A stretch of DNA of 64,000 bases from Maricaulaceae bacterium EIL42A08. GTDB taxonomy: Bacteria > Pseudomonadota > Alphaproteobacteria > Caulobacterales > Maricaulaceae. Below, in pieces: positions 1 to 8,663 of this stretch (position 1 is the stretch's first letter; the number at the start of each line of letters is the position of its first letter). The notes beneath the pieces were generated by a model that worked only from the letters and a program-made list of their open reading frames with translations, was not told the DNA's origin and made no database searches. Location: the NCBI GenBank assembly GCA_024178355.1, contig JAMZNZ010000002.1:911501-975500 (forward strand), written 5' to 3'. Position numbers and translations under genes: made by a program.

Positions 1-189
1 TCCAGCATCGGTGCTGATCTCGATCAACGTGCCACCTCTGAAATCGATTCCGAAATTCAGGCCAAGGCCGAAAAAGGCCGCAAAAGACCCGACAATCAGC
101 GCAATCGAAGCGAAAAAGGCGACGAGCCGCATCCGGATAAACGGGATGTCGGTATCGACCGGAAGGAAGCGAACGAGGGCAAGTTTCAT
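1..189 (-). CDS. secF: SecF, protein-export membrane subunit (N-terminal part, cut by window edge)
   Basis: The first 63 residues are present. They hold a first membrane segment (about residues 22-42) and the family motif FGIDFRGGTLIE, the SecF form of the D1 motif. SecF pairs with SecD in the inner membrane and uses the proton gradient to finish export of proteins through SecYEG. The ATG lies 12 bases after the secD stop, so the two genes are almost certainly co-transcribed. The rest lies outside the window. Confidence 0.93.
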   Translation of the reverse strand, partial: MKLALVRFLPVDTDIPFIRMRLVAFFASIALIVGSFAAFFGLGLNFGIDFRGGTLIEISTDAG

Positions 190-201
190 CGATCCGCTCC
201 G

Positions 202-1833
202 TTAAATCGCAAGCGTCTTGGGACGCGCCAGGCGGACCCAGGTGGCCACCAGAAGGCGCGAGAATACAAAGGCGGTGAAGACCGACGTCAGGATGCCTAT
301 ACCCAGCGTGACCGCGAAGCCCTGAACCGGGCCCGCGCCGAGCAGGTAGAGCACAGCAGCGGCAATAAAGGTGGTCACGTTGGCGTCGATAATGGCGGCA
401 AAGGCCCGATCATAGCCCGCCTCAATGGCGTTGATAACCGTTCGACCCTGGCGATATTCCTCGCGGATACGCTCAAAGATCAGCACGTTGGCGTCCACCG
501 CCATACCAATCGTCAGGATGATGCCGGCAATGCCTGGAAGCGTCAGCGTCGCCTGAAGGCCCGACAGACCACCCAGCAGCAACAACACGTTCACCAGCAG
601 GGCGATCGTCGCGTAGATACCGAACAGGCCATAGGTGAGAACCATGAACACGATGACCAGCGAGAAACCGATCGCAATCGCGTTCTGACCACGATCAATG
701 GAGTCCTGGCCAAGGCCCGGCCCCACCGTGCGCTGTTCGATCGGCGTCAGTTCCGCAGGCAGCGCACCGGCGTTGAGCATGTTGGCAAGATCGTTCGCCG
801 ACTCAACCGTGAAGCCGCCCTGAATGATCCCCGAGCCGCCAAGGATCGGAGAGTTGATACGGGGTGCCGAGATAATCGTGTCATCAAGCAGGATGGCAAA
901 CCGGCGGCCGACATTACCTGCTGTCGCTTCACCAAAGGCGCGCGCGCCCGAGGTGTTAAACGAGAAAGACACAGCCGGAGCGCCATTCTCGTCAAAGCTC
1001 TGCGAGGCTCGCGTCAGCTGCTCACCCGTCACCAGCGCACGTGACTGCACGGCGAGGAAGGGCTCGGTTGGCTCATCGGTGCCACGGATCATCACACCCG
1101 GCGGGGTGCGGCCCTGGCCATCGGGGCCAGGATCCACGTTGGCCTCAACCAGATGGAAACTCATGCGGGCGGTCGTACCAACGAGCTCGATGATCCGCTG
1201 GGGATCGTTTTCGCCGGGCACCTGGACCAGCACACGATCATCGCCCTGGCGGGCAATATTCGGCTCGGTGGTGCCGGTGGAGTCCACGCGTCGGCGGATG
1301 ACTTCAATCGACTGAGCGATGGTGCGCTGCTGAATGGCCTCAAACGCGGCCTCGGTGATGGACAGGCGGATCGTCCGCCCATCTGGATCTGACGTGATCT
1401 CCAGCGTACGTTGGAAACCCTGACTGCCCGAAGCCGTCGTGATCGGCTCGTTCACATCATCCAGACGCGACAGCGCCTCTTCCATGTCGTCCGGGTTGGA
1501 CAGACGCACGACCACCTGATCACCCACCGCAGCGGGGCGAGCCGCCGGAATCAGCGGGGCTTCCATGAAAGCCGCGCGGACGTCGCCTGCCAGGTTTTCC
1601 AGACGCTCCTCACGCACCTGCTCCATGTCCACTTCGAACACCAGGTGCGAGCCCCCGCGCAGATCAAGACCCAGATTGATCGTCTGGTGCGGCAGGGTCT
1701 GCCAGATGCCGACCGGCTCGCCGGTGGCATCCACGCGTTGGTTTGCCGGAATGAAGTTCGGCAGCGTGAACAGAAGGCCAATCAGGATTACGGCAATGAT
1801 GGTGCCGGTTTTCCAGGGTGAGAAATACAGCAT
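202..1833 (-). CDS. secD: SecD, protein-export membrane subunit
   Basis: 543 residues, a usual length for a stand-alone SecD. A membrane segment at about residues 10-27 is followed by the D1 motif LGLDLRGGSHLVFE, the large periplasmic P1 region, and a C-terminal six-helix RND-type domain with the motif GMAVDANVLIFERIREE. It works with SecF and YajC to pull exported proteins through SecYEG. The gene sits between yajC and secF in the standard order. The Shine-Dalgarno sequence before the ATG is weak. Confidence 0.97.
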   Translation of the reverse strand: MLYFSPWKTGTIIAVILIGLLFTLPNFIPANQRVDATGEPVGIWQTLPHQTINLGLDLRGGSHLVFEVDMEQVREERLENLAGDVRAAFMEAPLIPAARPAAVGDQVVVRLSNPDDMEEALSRLDDVNEPITTASGSQGFQRTLEITSDPDGRTIRLSITEAAFEAIQQRTIAQSIEVIRRRVDSTGTTEPNIARQGDDRVLVQVPGENDPQRIIELVGTTARMSFHLVEANVDPGPDGQGRTPPGVMIRGTDEPTEPFLAVQSRALVTGEQLTRASQSFDENGAPAVSFSFNTSGARAFGEATAGNVGRRFAILLDDTIISAPRINSPILGGSGIIQGGFTVESANDLANMLNAGALPAELTPIEQRTVGPGLGQDSIDRGQNAIAIGFSLVIVFMVLTYGLFGIYATIALLVNVLLLLGGLSGLQATLTLPGIAGIILTIGMAVDANVLIFERIREEYRQGRTVINAIEAGYDRAFAAIIDANVTTFIAAAVLYLLGAGPVQGFAVTLGIGILTSVFTAFVFSRLLVATWVRLARPKTLAI

Positions 1834-1882
1834 GGGAGCTCAGATCGTCTGGACGCAGCGCTAATCCGCGCTGCTGGAAGGA

Positions 1883-2224
1883 TTAGCTGTCGCTGGAGTC
1901 GTTTGCGGGCTCTGTGCGGTTGCGCACTTCAGAGATGGTCGCCTTGACCACTTTGACCCGGACACCTTCAGCGATTTCCACGGTGGCTTCGGTATCGGTC
2001 ACCTTGGTGACTTTGCCGAGGAAGCCGCCGGACGTGACGACGTCATCGCCTTTGCGCAGGCCGTCGACCATCTCGCGGTGCTTTTTCATGCGCTGCTGTT
2101 GCGGGCGAATGATCAGGAAATATGCCATACCGATGAGGGCGGCAAAGAACAGAACGTTCTGAATGATGAAGCCCATCCCGCCACCAGCGGTCAGGATGAA
2201 GAGGGAATCGGTCGCAGCGGTCAT
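1883..2224 (-). CDS. yajC: YajC, preprotein translocase accessory subunit
   Basis: 113 residues with one membrane helix followed by the typical FLIIRPQQQRMKKH stretch and a small cytoplasmic domain. YajC is a partner of SecDF. I chose the ATG at 2224 because GGAG lies six bases upstream; a longer in-frame reading from 2254 adds ten residues with no ribosome site and no family resemblance. The first gene of the yajC-secD-secF set. Confidence 0.95.
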   Translation of the reverse strand: MTAATDSLFILTAGGGMGFIIQNVLFFAALIGMAYFLIIRPQQQRMKKHREMVDGLRKGDDVVTSGGFLGKVTKVTDTEATVEIAEGVRVKVVKATISEVRNRTEPANDSSDS

Positions 2225-2314
2225 GTCAGCTCCGTAATGGCGGCCGTTAAACAAGGTGCGCGACTATATCGGGGCTTAGGGGCGTTGCAACAAGGGGTAA
2301 CGCTAAACGACTGT

Positions 2315-3226
2315 CTATCGTCGCGGTAATTGCTGCTCAGGATTGACCGGTGTCACACCACGCCTGATCTCAAAATGCAGGGCGGGCACCTCCCCGCCGC
2401 CAGCTCCCCCGGCATTGGCAATATGTTGCCCCGCTGCAACCCGCTGGCCTTCCTGAACGAGGATCTCGGTATTCAGACCATAGGCGGTGACCCAGCGGTT
2501 TTCGTGGCGGATGAGAACCAGCTCGCCGTACCCCTGCAGCTCATTACCTGCATAAACGACCTCGCCGGCTGCGGCAGCGCGCACCGGTTCACCCACACGG
2601 GCCTGAATACGGATACCGTTAAGGCGCGTGCCCTGGGTTTCACCAAAGCGGCCAATAACCGGGCCGTTGAGCGGCCAGGCAAAGCCCACCTGAGCTGTGG
2701 GTACAGGGTTTTGCAGCGGCGGAGCCGGGTTAGGTCCAGGTGTCGGCGCTGTCCATGGGCGCTCGCTGGGACCAGGCCGGCCAGCATTGGACGCCTGCTC
2801 GACCTCGCGGACCGGACCGCGCACACGCAATTGTTGGCCGGGCGAAATATCATAGGGCGGGCGAATGCCATTGAGCGACGCAATCTCCTGAGTGGTCATG
2901 CCATGGGCCAGACCAATCCGATAAAGATTATCGCCACGCCGGACTGTATACACTGCGGGCCCCGGCATGCGCAGGCGCTGTCCGGTGTTCAGCGTATATG
3001 GGGGTGAAAGACGGTTTTCGCGAGCAATATCCTGCGTCGACACACCGCACCGTCTGGCGATCGAATACAGCGTATCGCCCCGTCGCACGACAACGTCGCC
3101 AGCGCAGCTCGCTGCGCCGGAGCTTGCCCCGCCGCGCGTGATCGGCGCAGGGGCTCTGGGCGATGATGAGCAAGCAGCCAGAACAGCCGCTGCTGAGACA
3201 ACGCAAATCAGAAAGCGAAAACGCAT
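2315..3226 (-). CDS. LysM / degenerate LytM (M23) lipoprotein, NlpD-type amidase activator
   Basis: 303 residues starting at the ATG that opens a lipoprotein signal (lipobox LAAC). Two LysM peptidoglycan-binding repeats follow (RRGDTLYSIARRCGV and RRGDNLYRIGLAHGM), then a proline-rich linker and a C-terminal LytM domain. The zinc ligands of active LytM enzymes appear lost: the HxxxD site reads NGIRI, the HxH site reads ALHFEIR, and the usual YAH reads YGL. By analogy with E. coli NlpD and Caulobacter DipM/LdpF, it probably binds septal wall and activates an amidase rather than cutting the wall. Its place between pcm and yajC is the usual one, though two extra genes separate it from pcm here. 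Confidence 0.88.
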   Translation of the reverse strand: MRFRFLICVVSAAAVLAACSSSPRAPAPITRGGASSGAASCAGDVVVRRGDTLYSIARRCGVSTQDIARENRLSPPYTLNTGQRLRMPGPAVYTVRRGDNLYRIGLAHGMTTQEIASLNGIRPPYDISPGQQLRVRGPVREVEQASNAGRPGPSERPWTAPTPGPNPAPPLQNPVPTAQVGFAWPLNGPVIGRFGETQGTRLNGIRIQARVGEPVRAAAAGEVVYAGNELQGYGELVLIRHENRWVTAYGLNTEILVQEGQRVAAGQHIANAGGAGGGEVPALHFEIRRGVTPVNPEQQLPRR

Positions 3227-3305
3227 CGGGCGCGACCCTGACGAGGATGAAACCAGTTCACCGCGTATAATCGCCAAGGAGCGTTAATCAGCCGTTGACC
3301 AAAGA

Positions 3306-3701
3306 TTAATTGGTGGCGGTTTCTACCGGCGTCAGCAATTCGTAGGAACCAAGGCTGCAGGCTCCCTGCTGCATTTGTGTCCCGGAGTCTCTCACCTCGA
3401 CAATATCGCCGCGGCACAACTGCCCGCGACCGCGATATTGCAGATAGGTGAAAGAACTATCTGCGTTACGACACCCGCGGCTTACCTGGGTCAGATAGGT
3501 ATCCCGCCCGCGGGTCGTCACGAGCCAGTGAAAATCGTCCACCGGGTTGATGTCATCAATCTGGCAAGACGACAGACAGCTACGGCTTTCTCCGCTGCGC
3601 TCAAACCCGGCTAGCGCCTCGGTCAGAGCTTCGCTCTGGCCATGATCATCGCTCTGGCTCGCAAGGGTAAGGACGCTGGCGACAAGAACTGAGAATACCA
3701 T
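3306..3701 (-). CDS. Small secreted protein, DUF6491-like
   Basis: 131 residues with a short N-terminal hydrophobic segment ending near ASQS, suggesting export. The body has paired cysteines (CLSSC, RGC, QLC, GAC) and the pattern VDDFHWLV / TYLTQVSRGC / LCRGDIVEV / LGSYELLTP, which resembles the DUF6491 family of small alphaproteobacterial periplasmic proteins. Start ATG follows GGAG by six bases. It points away from the gene at 3828 and is not part of the usual pcm-nlpD order. Function unknown. Confidence 0.6.
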   Translation of the reverse strand: MVFSVLVASVLTLASQSDDHGQSEALTEALAGFERSGESRSCLSSCQIDDINPVDDFHWLVTTRGRDTYLTQVSRGCRNADSSFTYLQYRGRGQLCRGDIVEVRDSGTQMQQGACSLGSYELLTPVETATN

Positions 3702-3827
3702 GGGACGCTCCGTTTGGGGTAAAAGTGCGTTGCTCGCCCGGTAAAGATATCACACCGTCGGCCAAAGTCCTGCCATCGTCATAATTTGTGATGCAGCGTG
3801 AACCGTAACGAATTCTGGAGCCCCACC

Positions 3828-4331
3828 ATGATCGAAGCCCTGTTGGCCCTTGCCCTGTCCACTTCAACCCAACAGGTCGACGCCCTACCCGACCCTGGTG
3901 ACATGACGGCGTCCACCCGCTTTGCCACCCGAGCGATCTCGTGCGGCTACCTCGCTGAAGTCATGATTGGCTATAACGGCTTTGACGAAGCGCCATTCAA
4001 CTTGCGCGAAACGCAGGCTGAAGAGCTTTTCGCCCTGGGCGCTGCGGTCAATTACGAGGCCTTCCGTCGCGCGCTGCCGGAGATCGAGGGTGATTACTCC
4101 ATCACGCGATATCCCTTCCTGCAGGGCGTCAGTGAGGAGGCTGGCGTCTGGTTCTTCGTGGCGGCCAATCACGAGCGCTCCATTCAGGATGGCATCATTC
4201 TGGTAGATGAGCGCTATGAGCCAAGCGAGCACAGCTACCCTGAGCTGGTGCTTGAAATCTTTGAAGAAGAGAACTGCCGCGACCTGCCACTGAATGGCGC
4301 TCAGACGCTGGCGGATGGACCGCTGGACTAG
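3828..4331 (+). CDS. Hypothetical secreted protein
   Basis: 167 residues. I chose the ATG at 3828, seven bases after GGAG; it opens a short hydrophobic signal-like stretch (MIEALLALALSTSTQ). The body is acidic and rich in Glu, with two cysteines that could form a disulfide (ISCGY, ENCRD). I recognise no domain. It runs into the end of pcm on the other strand, and the two stop codons interlock in the tetranucleotide CTAG at 4328-4331. Confidence 0.6.
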   Translation: MIEALLALALSTSTQQVDALPDPGDMTASTRFATRAISCGYLAEVMIGYNGFDEAPFNLRETQAEELFALGAAVNYEAFRRALPEIEGDYSITRYPFLQGVSEEAGVWFFVAANHERSIQDGIILVDERYEPSEHSYPELVLEIFEEENCRDLPLNGAQTLADGPLD

Positions 4332-4975
4332 AGCGCCCGCGCCGCGCCGGACACCAGCGGGACAAAGCGCACATCAAACAGCGCCTCCTCGTGGAGATCG
4401 CCAGCGTCATCGCGGGTATAGCGGATCAGAGTCTGGACCTTGCCCTGCTGGACCGGGGCAACCGCAATCCCGCCCGGTTTCAACTGCTCCAGCAATCCAT
4501 CCGGGCGCTCTGGCGCAGCCGCAGTGACGATGATGCGATCGAAGGGCGCCTGCTCTGGCCAGCCCAGCGCGCCATCGCCAATCCGCTGCACGATATTGCT
4601 CAGGCGCAGCTCAGCAAAGCGCGCTTCGGCTTCTTTTGACAGGGTGCGGTAGCGCTCCACCGTGTAGACCCGGCGCGCCAGCCGTGCCAGCACCGCTGCC
4701 TGATAGCCAGAGCCGGTACCAATCTCCAGCACCTTGCAGCGATCATCGAGTTTCAGGGCCTGGGTCATGGCCCCCACCACAAAAGGCTGAGAGATGGTCT
4801 GGCCGCAATCAATCGGCAGCGGCCGGTTCTCGTAGGCCTGATCCTGAAAGCCCTGGGGCACAAAGACGTCACGGGGCGTGCGCTCAATGGCGCCCAGCAC
4901 CGCCTTGTCAGACAGCCCGGCCGAGCGCAGCGCCATCACAAGCTGGATGATCCGGATATCCGGACCCCCACTCAC
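4328..4975 (-). CDS. pcm: Protein-L-isoaspartate O-methyltransferase
   Basis: 215 residues, usual family length. The S-adenosylmethionine-binding motif LEIGTGSGYQAAVLARL is intact, followed by VYTVER and the downstream strand RIIVTAAAPERP. The enzyme methylates isoaspartyl residues to start repair of damaged proteins in the cytoplasm. Its start overlaps the end of surE by four bases (ATGA), the classic surE-pcm arrangement. Confidence 0.96.
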   Translation of the reverse strand: MSGGPDIRIIQLVMALRSAGLSDKAVLGAIERTPRDVFVPQGFQDQAYENRPLPIDCGQTISQPFVVGAMTQALKLDDRCKVLEIGTGSGYQAAVLARLARRVYTVERYRTLSKEAEARFAELRLSNIVQRIGDGALGWPEQAPFDRIIVTAAAPERPDGLLEQLKPGGIAVAPVQQGKVQTLIRYTRDDAGDLHEEALFDVRFVPLVSGAARAL

Positions 4976-5757
4976 GATGTGAAGCCCTCAAACGCGCTGT
5001 CGAGCCGGGCGCGCGCATCGTGATTGGTCAGGTCAAGCTGAAGCGGGGTGATGGAAATCCGCCCCTCATAGATGGCGCGCAGATCGGTGCCCACCGGCGG
5101 ATTGGACAGCTTGCCGTTAAAACCGAGCCAGTAATAATCCTTGCCGCGCAGGTCGGTGCGCTGTTCAGCGTGCAAGATATCCTGATCGCGAAAGCCCTGA
5201 ACGGTCACCTCGGTGCCCGCCACATCGTCAGCCTTGCGATCGGGGAAGTTCACGTTGATCAGCGTATTCTCGCTCCAAGGGGCATCGAGGAGCCACTTTA
5301 CGATGGCCGCTCCGTGAGCCCGAGCGGTGTCCCACTCGATCTTCGCCCGCCCCTGAAAGCCATAGGCCTGGGACATGGCGATGGAGCGCACACCCAGCTG
5401 TGCCCCCTGCATGGCAGCGGCGACTGTGCCGGACAGGGTCACATGCTCGGCCAGGTTCTGGCCAGAGTTCACACCCGAAAGAACCAGATCAGGACGCTTG
5501 CCCTTGATCACGCCATCCAGCGCCATGTGCACACAATCGGTCGGTGTGCCGGTCACAGCAAAGCGCTGTGGCCCGCGCTCGATCACGCGCAGTGGCGCGT
5601 TCAGGGTCAGCGCGCGGCTCATCCCCGACTGCTCCTGCAGCGGTGCCACGACCCACACGTCATCGGTGATCGCGTGGGCGATCTCTTCCATGACCTTCAA
5701 GCCGGGAGCGTCGATCCCGTCATCGTTCGAGATGAGGATGCGCAGGCTGTCGCTCAC
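4972..5757 (-). CDS. surE: 5'/3'-nucleotidase SurE
   Basis: 261 residues. The N-terminal [14 protein letters not shown] holds the metal-binding Asp-Asp pair, and [20 protein letters not shown] holds the conserved Asn and the phosphate-binding serine region. SurE removes phosphate from nucleoside monophosphates and is linked to stationary-phase survival. It overlaps both serS upstream and pcm downstream by four bases, so translation is probably coupled. Confidence 0.97.
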   Translation of the reverse strand: MSDSLRILISNDDGIDAPGLKVMEEIAHAITDDVWVVAPLQEQSGMSRALTLNAPLRVIERGPQRFAVTGTPTDCVHMALDGVIKGKRPDLVLSGVNSGQNLAEHVTLSGTVAAAMQGAQLGVRSIAMSQAYGFQGRAKIEWDTARAHGAAIVKWLLDAPWSENTLINVNFPDRKADDVAGTEVTVQGFRDQDILHAEQRTDLRGKDYYWLGFNGKLSNPPVGTDLRAIYEGRISITPLQLDLTNHDARARLDSAFEGFTS

Positions 5758-7028
5758 GGCTGCAGGGCCTCAACGCCGCCCATATAAGGCCGCAGCGCTT
5801 CAGGGATGGTCACCGAGCCATCGGCCTGCTGATGGTTTTCCAGGATCGCCACCAGCGCACGGCCTACGGCGAGCCCCGACCCGTTCAGCGTGTGCAGAAA
5901 TTCAGGCTTCTTCTCACCTTCCCGGCGGAAGCGCGCATTCATGCGGCGGGCCTGGAAATCCTCACAGTTGGAACAGGAGCTGATCTCGCGATAGGTGTCC
6001 TGGCTCGGCATCCAGACTTCCAGATCGTAGGTCTTGCGCGCGCCAAAGCCCATATCGCCCGAACACAGCAGCATCACCCGGTAGGGCAGATCGAGGCGGC
6101 GCAGCACTTCTTCGGCGCACTGAGTCATGCGCTCCAGCTCATCTGCGGACTGCTCCGGCGTCGTGACCGAAACCAGCTCCACCTTATGGAACTGGTGCAT
6201 GCGGATCAGGCCGCGCGTATCACGACCCGCCGAGCCCGCTTCAGAGCGGAAGCACGGCGTATGCGCGGTCATGCGCATCGGGAAATCGCCCTCAGCATGG
6301 ATGGTATCGCGCACCAGATTGGTCAGCGGCACTTCGGCGGTGGGGATGAGCCAGCGGCCATCAGTGGTGCGAAACAGATCTTCAGAAAATTTCGGCAGCT
6401 GGCCGGTGCCAAAAACGGCTTCATCACGCACCATGTAAGGCACGCTGGTTTCGCGATAGCCATGCTCTTCGGTCTGGATGTCGAGCATGAAGGCCGCAAG
6501 CGCGCGCTCCAGCCTTGCCAGCTGACCGGTCAGAACCGCAAAGCGGGCGCCGGACATGGCCGCGGCGCGCTCAAAATCGAGACCTAAGCGCTCCCCCACG
6601 GTGACGTGGTCCTGCACCTCAAAATCAAACTGACGAGGCGTGCCCCAGCCGCGCACTTCCTCGTTGTCGGTCTCATCCTCGCCCGGCGGAACATCATCCA
6701 TCGGACGGTTCGGCAGCGCGGCCAGATGCTGGTTCAGGACCTCGGCGGCCGTGCGATCAGCATCAGCAGCCTCTTCCATCTCACCCTTCAGGCGCTCGAC
6801 TTCAGCCCGCAGCGACTGGAACAGCTCTTCATCACCAGTGGCCTTGGCCTTACCGATCTGCTTGGACTTGGCGTTGCGCTCGGTCTCCAGCTCCTGCAGG
6901 CGAGACGTGGCTTCGCGGCGCTTCTGGTCCAGCGCGATCAGGTTGGCCGCCTGCGGCTCCAGCCCGCGCGCCGCCATCGCCGCGTCAAAGGCCTCAGGAT
7001 TGTCTCGGATAAAGCGAATATCGTGCAT
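5754..7028 (-). CDS. serS: Seryl-tRNA synthetase
   Basis: 424 residues. The N-terminal long coiled-coil arm (about residues 27-100) binds the tRNA-Ser variable arm. Class II motifs are present: motif 2 around [15 protein letters not shown] and motif 3 around [17 protein letters not shown] chose the ATG at 7028 ([15 protein letters not shown]), the usual SerRS start; the reading frame stays open to a TTG at 7058 but that adds only unlike residues. First gene of serS-surE-pcm. Confidence 0.97.
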   Translation of the reverse strand: MHDIRFIRDNPEAFDAAMAARGLEPQAANLIALDQKRREATSRLQELETERNAKSKQIGKAKATGDEELFQSLRAEVERLKGEMEEAADADRTAAEVLNQHLAALPNRPMDDVPPGEDETDNEEVRGWGTPRQFDFEVQDHVTVGERLGLDFERAAAMSGARFAVLTGQLARLERALAAFMLDIQTEEHGYRETSVPYMVRDEAVFGTGQLPKFSEDLFRTTDGRWLIPTAEVPLTNLVRDTIHAEGDFPMRMTAHTPCFRSEAGSAGRDTRGLIRMHQFHKVELVSVTTPEQSADELERMTQCAEEVLRRLDLPYRVMLLCSGDMGFGARKTYDLEVWMPSQDTYREISSCSNCEDFQARRMNARFRREGEKKPEFLHTLNGSGLAVGRALVAILENHQQADGSVTIPEALRPYMGGVEALQP

Positions 7029-7129
7029 GGGTCGGGCCCTGATCTGGGTGCGTTTCAATCAGGCCGCGTGATACGCGGGTCAAGCGCTGGCGTCCAGCAT
7101 GTGATGTGTGGTCACGCTCCATTCTGCCG

Positions 7130-7227
7130 GTCCTTCGAGACGCGCTTTGCGTTCCTCAGGATGAGGTTCTCATAGAGCTTCAACATCCCTCATCCTGAGG
7201 AGGTCCGTCAGGACCGTCTCGAAGGAC
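7130..7227. repeat. Palindromic intergenic repeat, family A, copy 1
   Basis: A 98-bp element with ends GTCCTTCGAGACG and CGTCTCGAAGGAC, which are inverted repeats, and an inner inverted pair CCTCAGGATGAGG / CCTCATCCTGAGGAG. Nearly the same sequence occurs inverted at 24165-24262 and in related form at 8558-8656 and 16394-16495. It fills most of the 320-bp gap between serS and the next gene upstream; nothing else is recognisable in that gap. It can fold into a long cruciform or RNA hairpin. Confidence 0.85.
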
Positions 7228-7348
7228 GCACATCCTACTCGCCCTCGCCTTCTTTCCGTCAGGAATACTCGCCAAATCATATGTCGGGGAGTCTCATTCG
7301 TTCAGACGGCGTTAGCGACCAATCTATTCGTGGGTCCGAAGGCCTGCG

Positions 7349-8392
7349 CTAGCCCTCTTCGTCGGAACTATTCAATATCTGGTCCTTGAGTGCGTCGAAT
7401 TCCGCCTGCGAAATTACGCCTCGCTCCCTTAGATCCCCTAAGCGTTCAAGCTCGTCGAGCATTGAGGATGTCTCGCTTTCAATTCGAGCCGGTGCTGGGG
7501 CTTCACGCTCGGTTTCGGCACCTGCCTTAGATGTATAACCGCGCAAGTAGCGTGAAAAATCAAAACGTGAGTCGGAGACTTCATCTGGAGCATCGCCGAA
7601 GACTGCCTCAACTGCGCCCGCCGCAGAAATAAGCGCCCCCGCATCACCACCGACGGCTACGCCAAGCGCAATATCGGCAAGCCCTGCGTCCGAGGCACCG
7701 CGGATCATGCGATCTAAAACCGACGGATTATAGGCGTCGATATGCTCAGCCCAGGCAATCCGGGCCCGAAAGAATTCTCGTTTCATGCCAGGGCGGCGTG
7801 CGTCTTCAACAATGTCTGTATATCCGGCGTCCTGCAGCGCCCGGGTTACGTTTCGAAAATTTCTATCCTCGGCAACGATAGCCACACGCAGGTAATGGCC
7901 TTCTGGTGTCAGAGCGACGTACGCCCCGTCAGAGGCATCAAACAGGGATGTCCCGTTCTCCAAAAGCGCGAGTGTGAACGCATAGTCGTTGTCCCAGACT
8001 AAGCGGTTGAGGAGTGATGCATCATCCGGTGAACGGGCCTGGGCATTTTCATAAACCCTTAATGCCTCCGGACTGAGGCCGAGCCGGAATACCTCAAGAT
8101 GGCCTCGCCCATACGCACACCTCAGCATGTTGTTGAGTCCGGCAGGCGAAACGTTTTCAAGGACCAGGCCTGAATCTAGTAAGGCCTGCATCAGATCCAC
8201 ACGACCACGGCAGCCAAGCGTGCGATACTCACCCCGGTACTCCGCCTCTACATAGGCATTCGCGTCGCCACCAAATTGAGAATCGATCGTGGCCCGCAAC
8301 TGTTCCGGGCTATCGGGAAGCGCGTGCGCGCTTGCGCCAAGCATTGCTGCAGCCAATACGGTCGGTAGGAGGCACTTGAAGGTAAAAATCAT
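7349..8392 (-). CDS. Exported protein with ankyrin-like region and C-terminal SHOCT domain
   Basis: 347 residues from the ATG at 8392, which follows AGGGG by eight bases. An N-terminal signal peptide (LLPTVLAAAMLGASAHA) suggests export. Residues about 50-110 have ankyrin-like spacing (DLMQALLDSGLVLENV, NNMLRCAYGRGHLEVFRL). The C-terminal 30 residues, LDELERLGDLRERGVISQAE and following, are a clear SHOCT motif, a short helix pair often found at protein ends. A signal peptide combined with SHOCT is uncommon. Function unknown; the gene separates tatC from serS. Confidence 0.75.
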   Translation of the reverse strand: MIFTFKCLLPTVLAAAMLGASAHALPDSPEQLRATIDSQFGGDANAYVEAEYRGEYRTLGCRGRVDLMQALLDSGLVLENVSPAGLNNMLRCAYGRGHLEVFRLGLSPEALRVYENAQARSPDDASLLNRLVWDNDYAFTLALLENGTSLFDASDGAYVALTPEGHYLRVAIVAEDRNFRNVTRALQDAGYTDIVEDARRPGMKREFFRARIAWAEHIDAYNPSVLDRMIRGASDAGLADIALGVAVGGDAGALISAAGAVEAVFGDAPDEVSDSRFDFSRYLRGYTSKAGAETEREAPAPARIESETSSMLDELERLGDLRERGVISQAEFDALKDQILNSSDEEG

Positions 8393-8557
8393 CGTCTGTC
8401 CCCTGTCGTTCATCACAAGTTCTAGACGACGGGCGGCAAGTCAAGCAAACCCTTAACAATCAGATTTACGCCGGGAAGAACCAGTATTGGCTACTGCTCC
8501 GGCGATCACCTCTCCCGAAAACCGCGAGTCCGGGTGGAGGGAGCCTGTATCTTGACG

Positions 8558-8656
8558 GCCCTTCGAAATACGCTTCGCACTCTTCAGGATGAGGTCTTCC
8601 TCAAGCGCCTAGTCTCCTTATCTGCGAGGAGGTCCGTCAGGTCCGTATCGAAGGAC
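8558..8656. repeat. Palindromic intergenic repeat, family A, copy 2 (diverged)
   Basis: A diverged copy of the family A element: CCCTTCGAAATACGCTTCG at one end, TATCGAAGGAC at the other, with TTCAGGATGAGG and GGAGGTCCGTCAGG inside. The inner palindrome partner has decayed (CTTATCTGCGAGGAGG). It ends eight bases from the tatC stop codon and so may act as its transcript end. Confidence 0.75.
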
Positions 8657-8663
8657 GCACATC

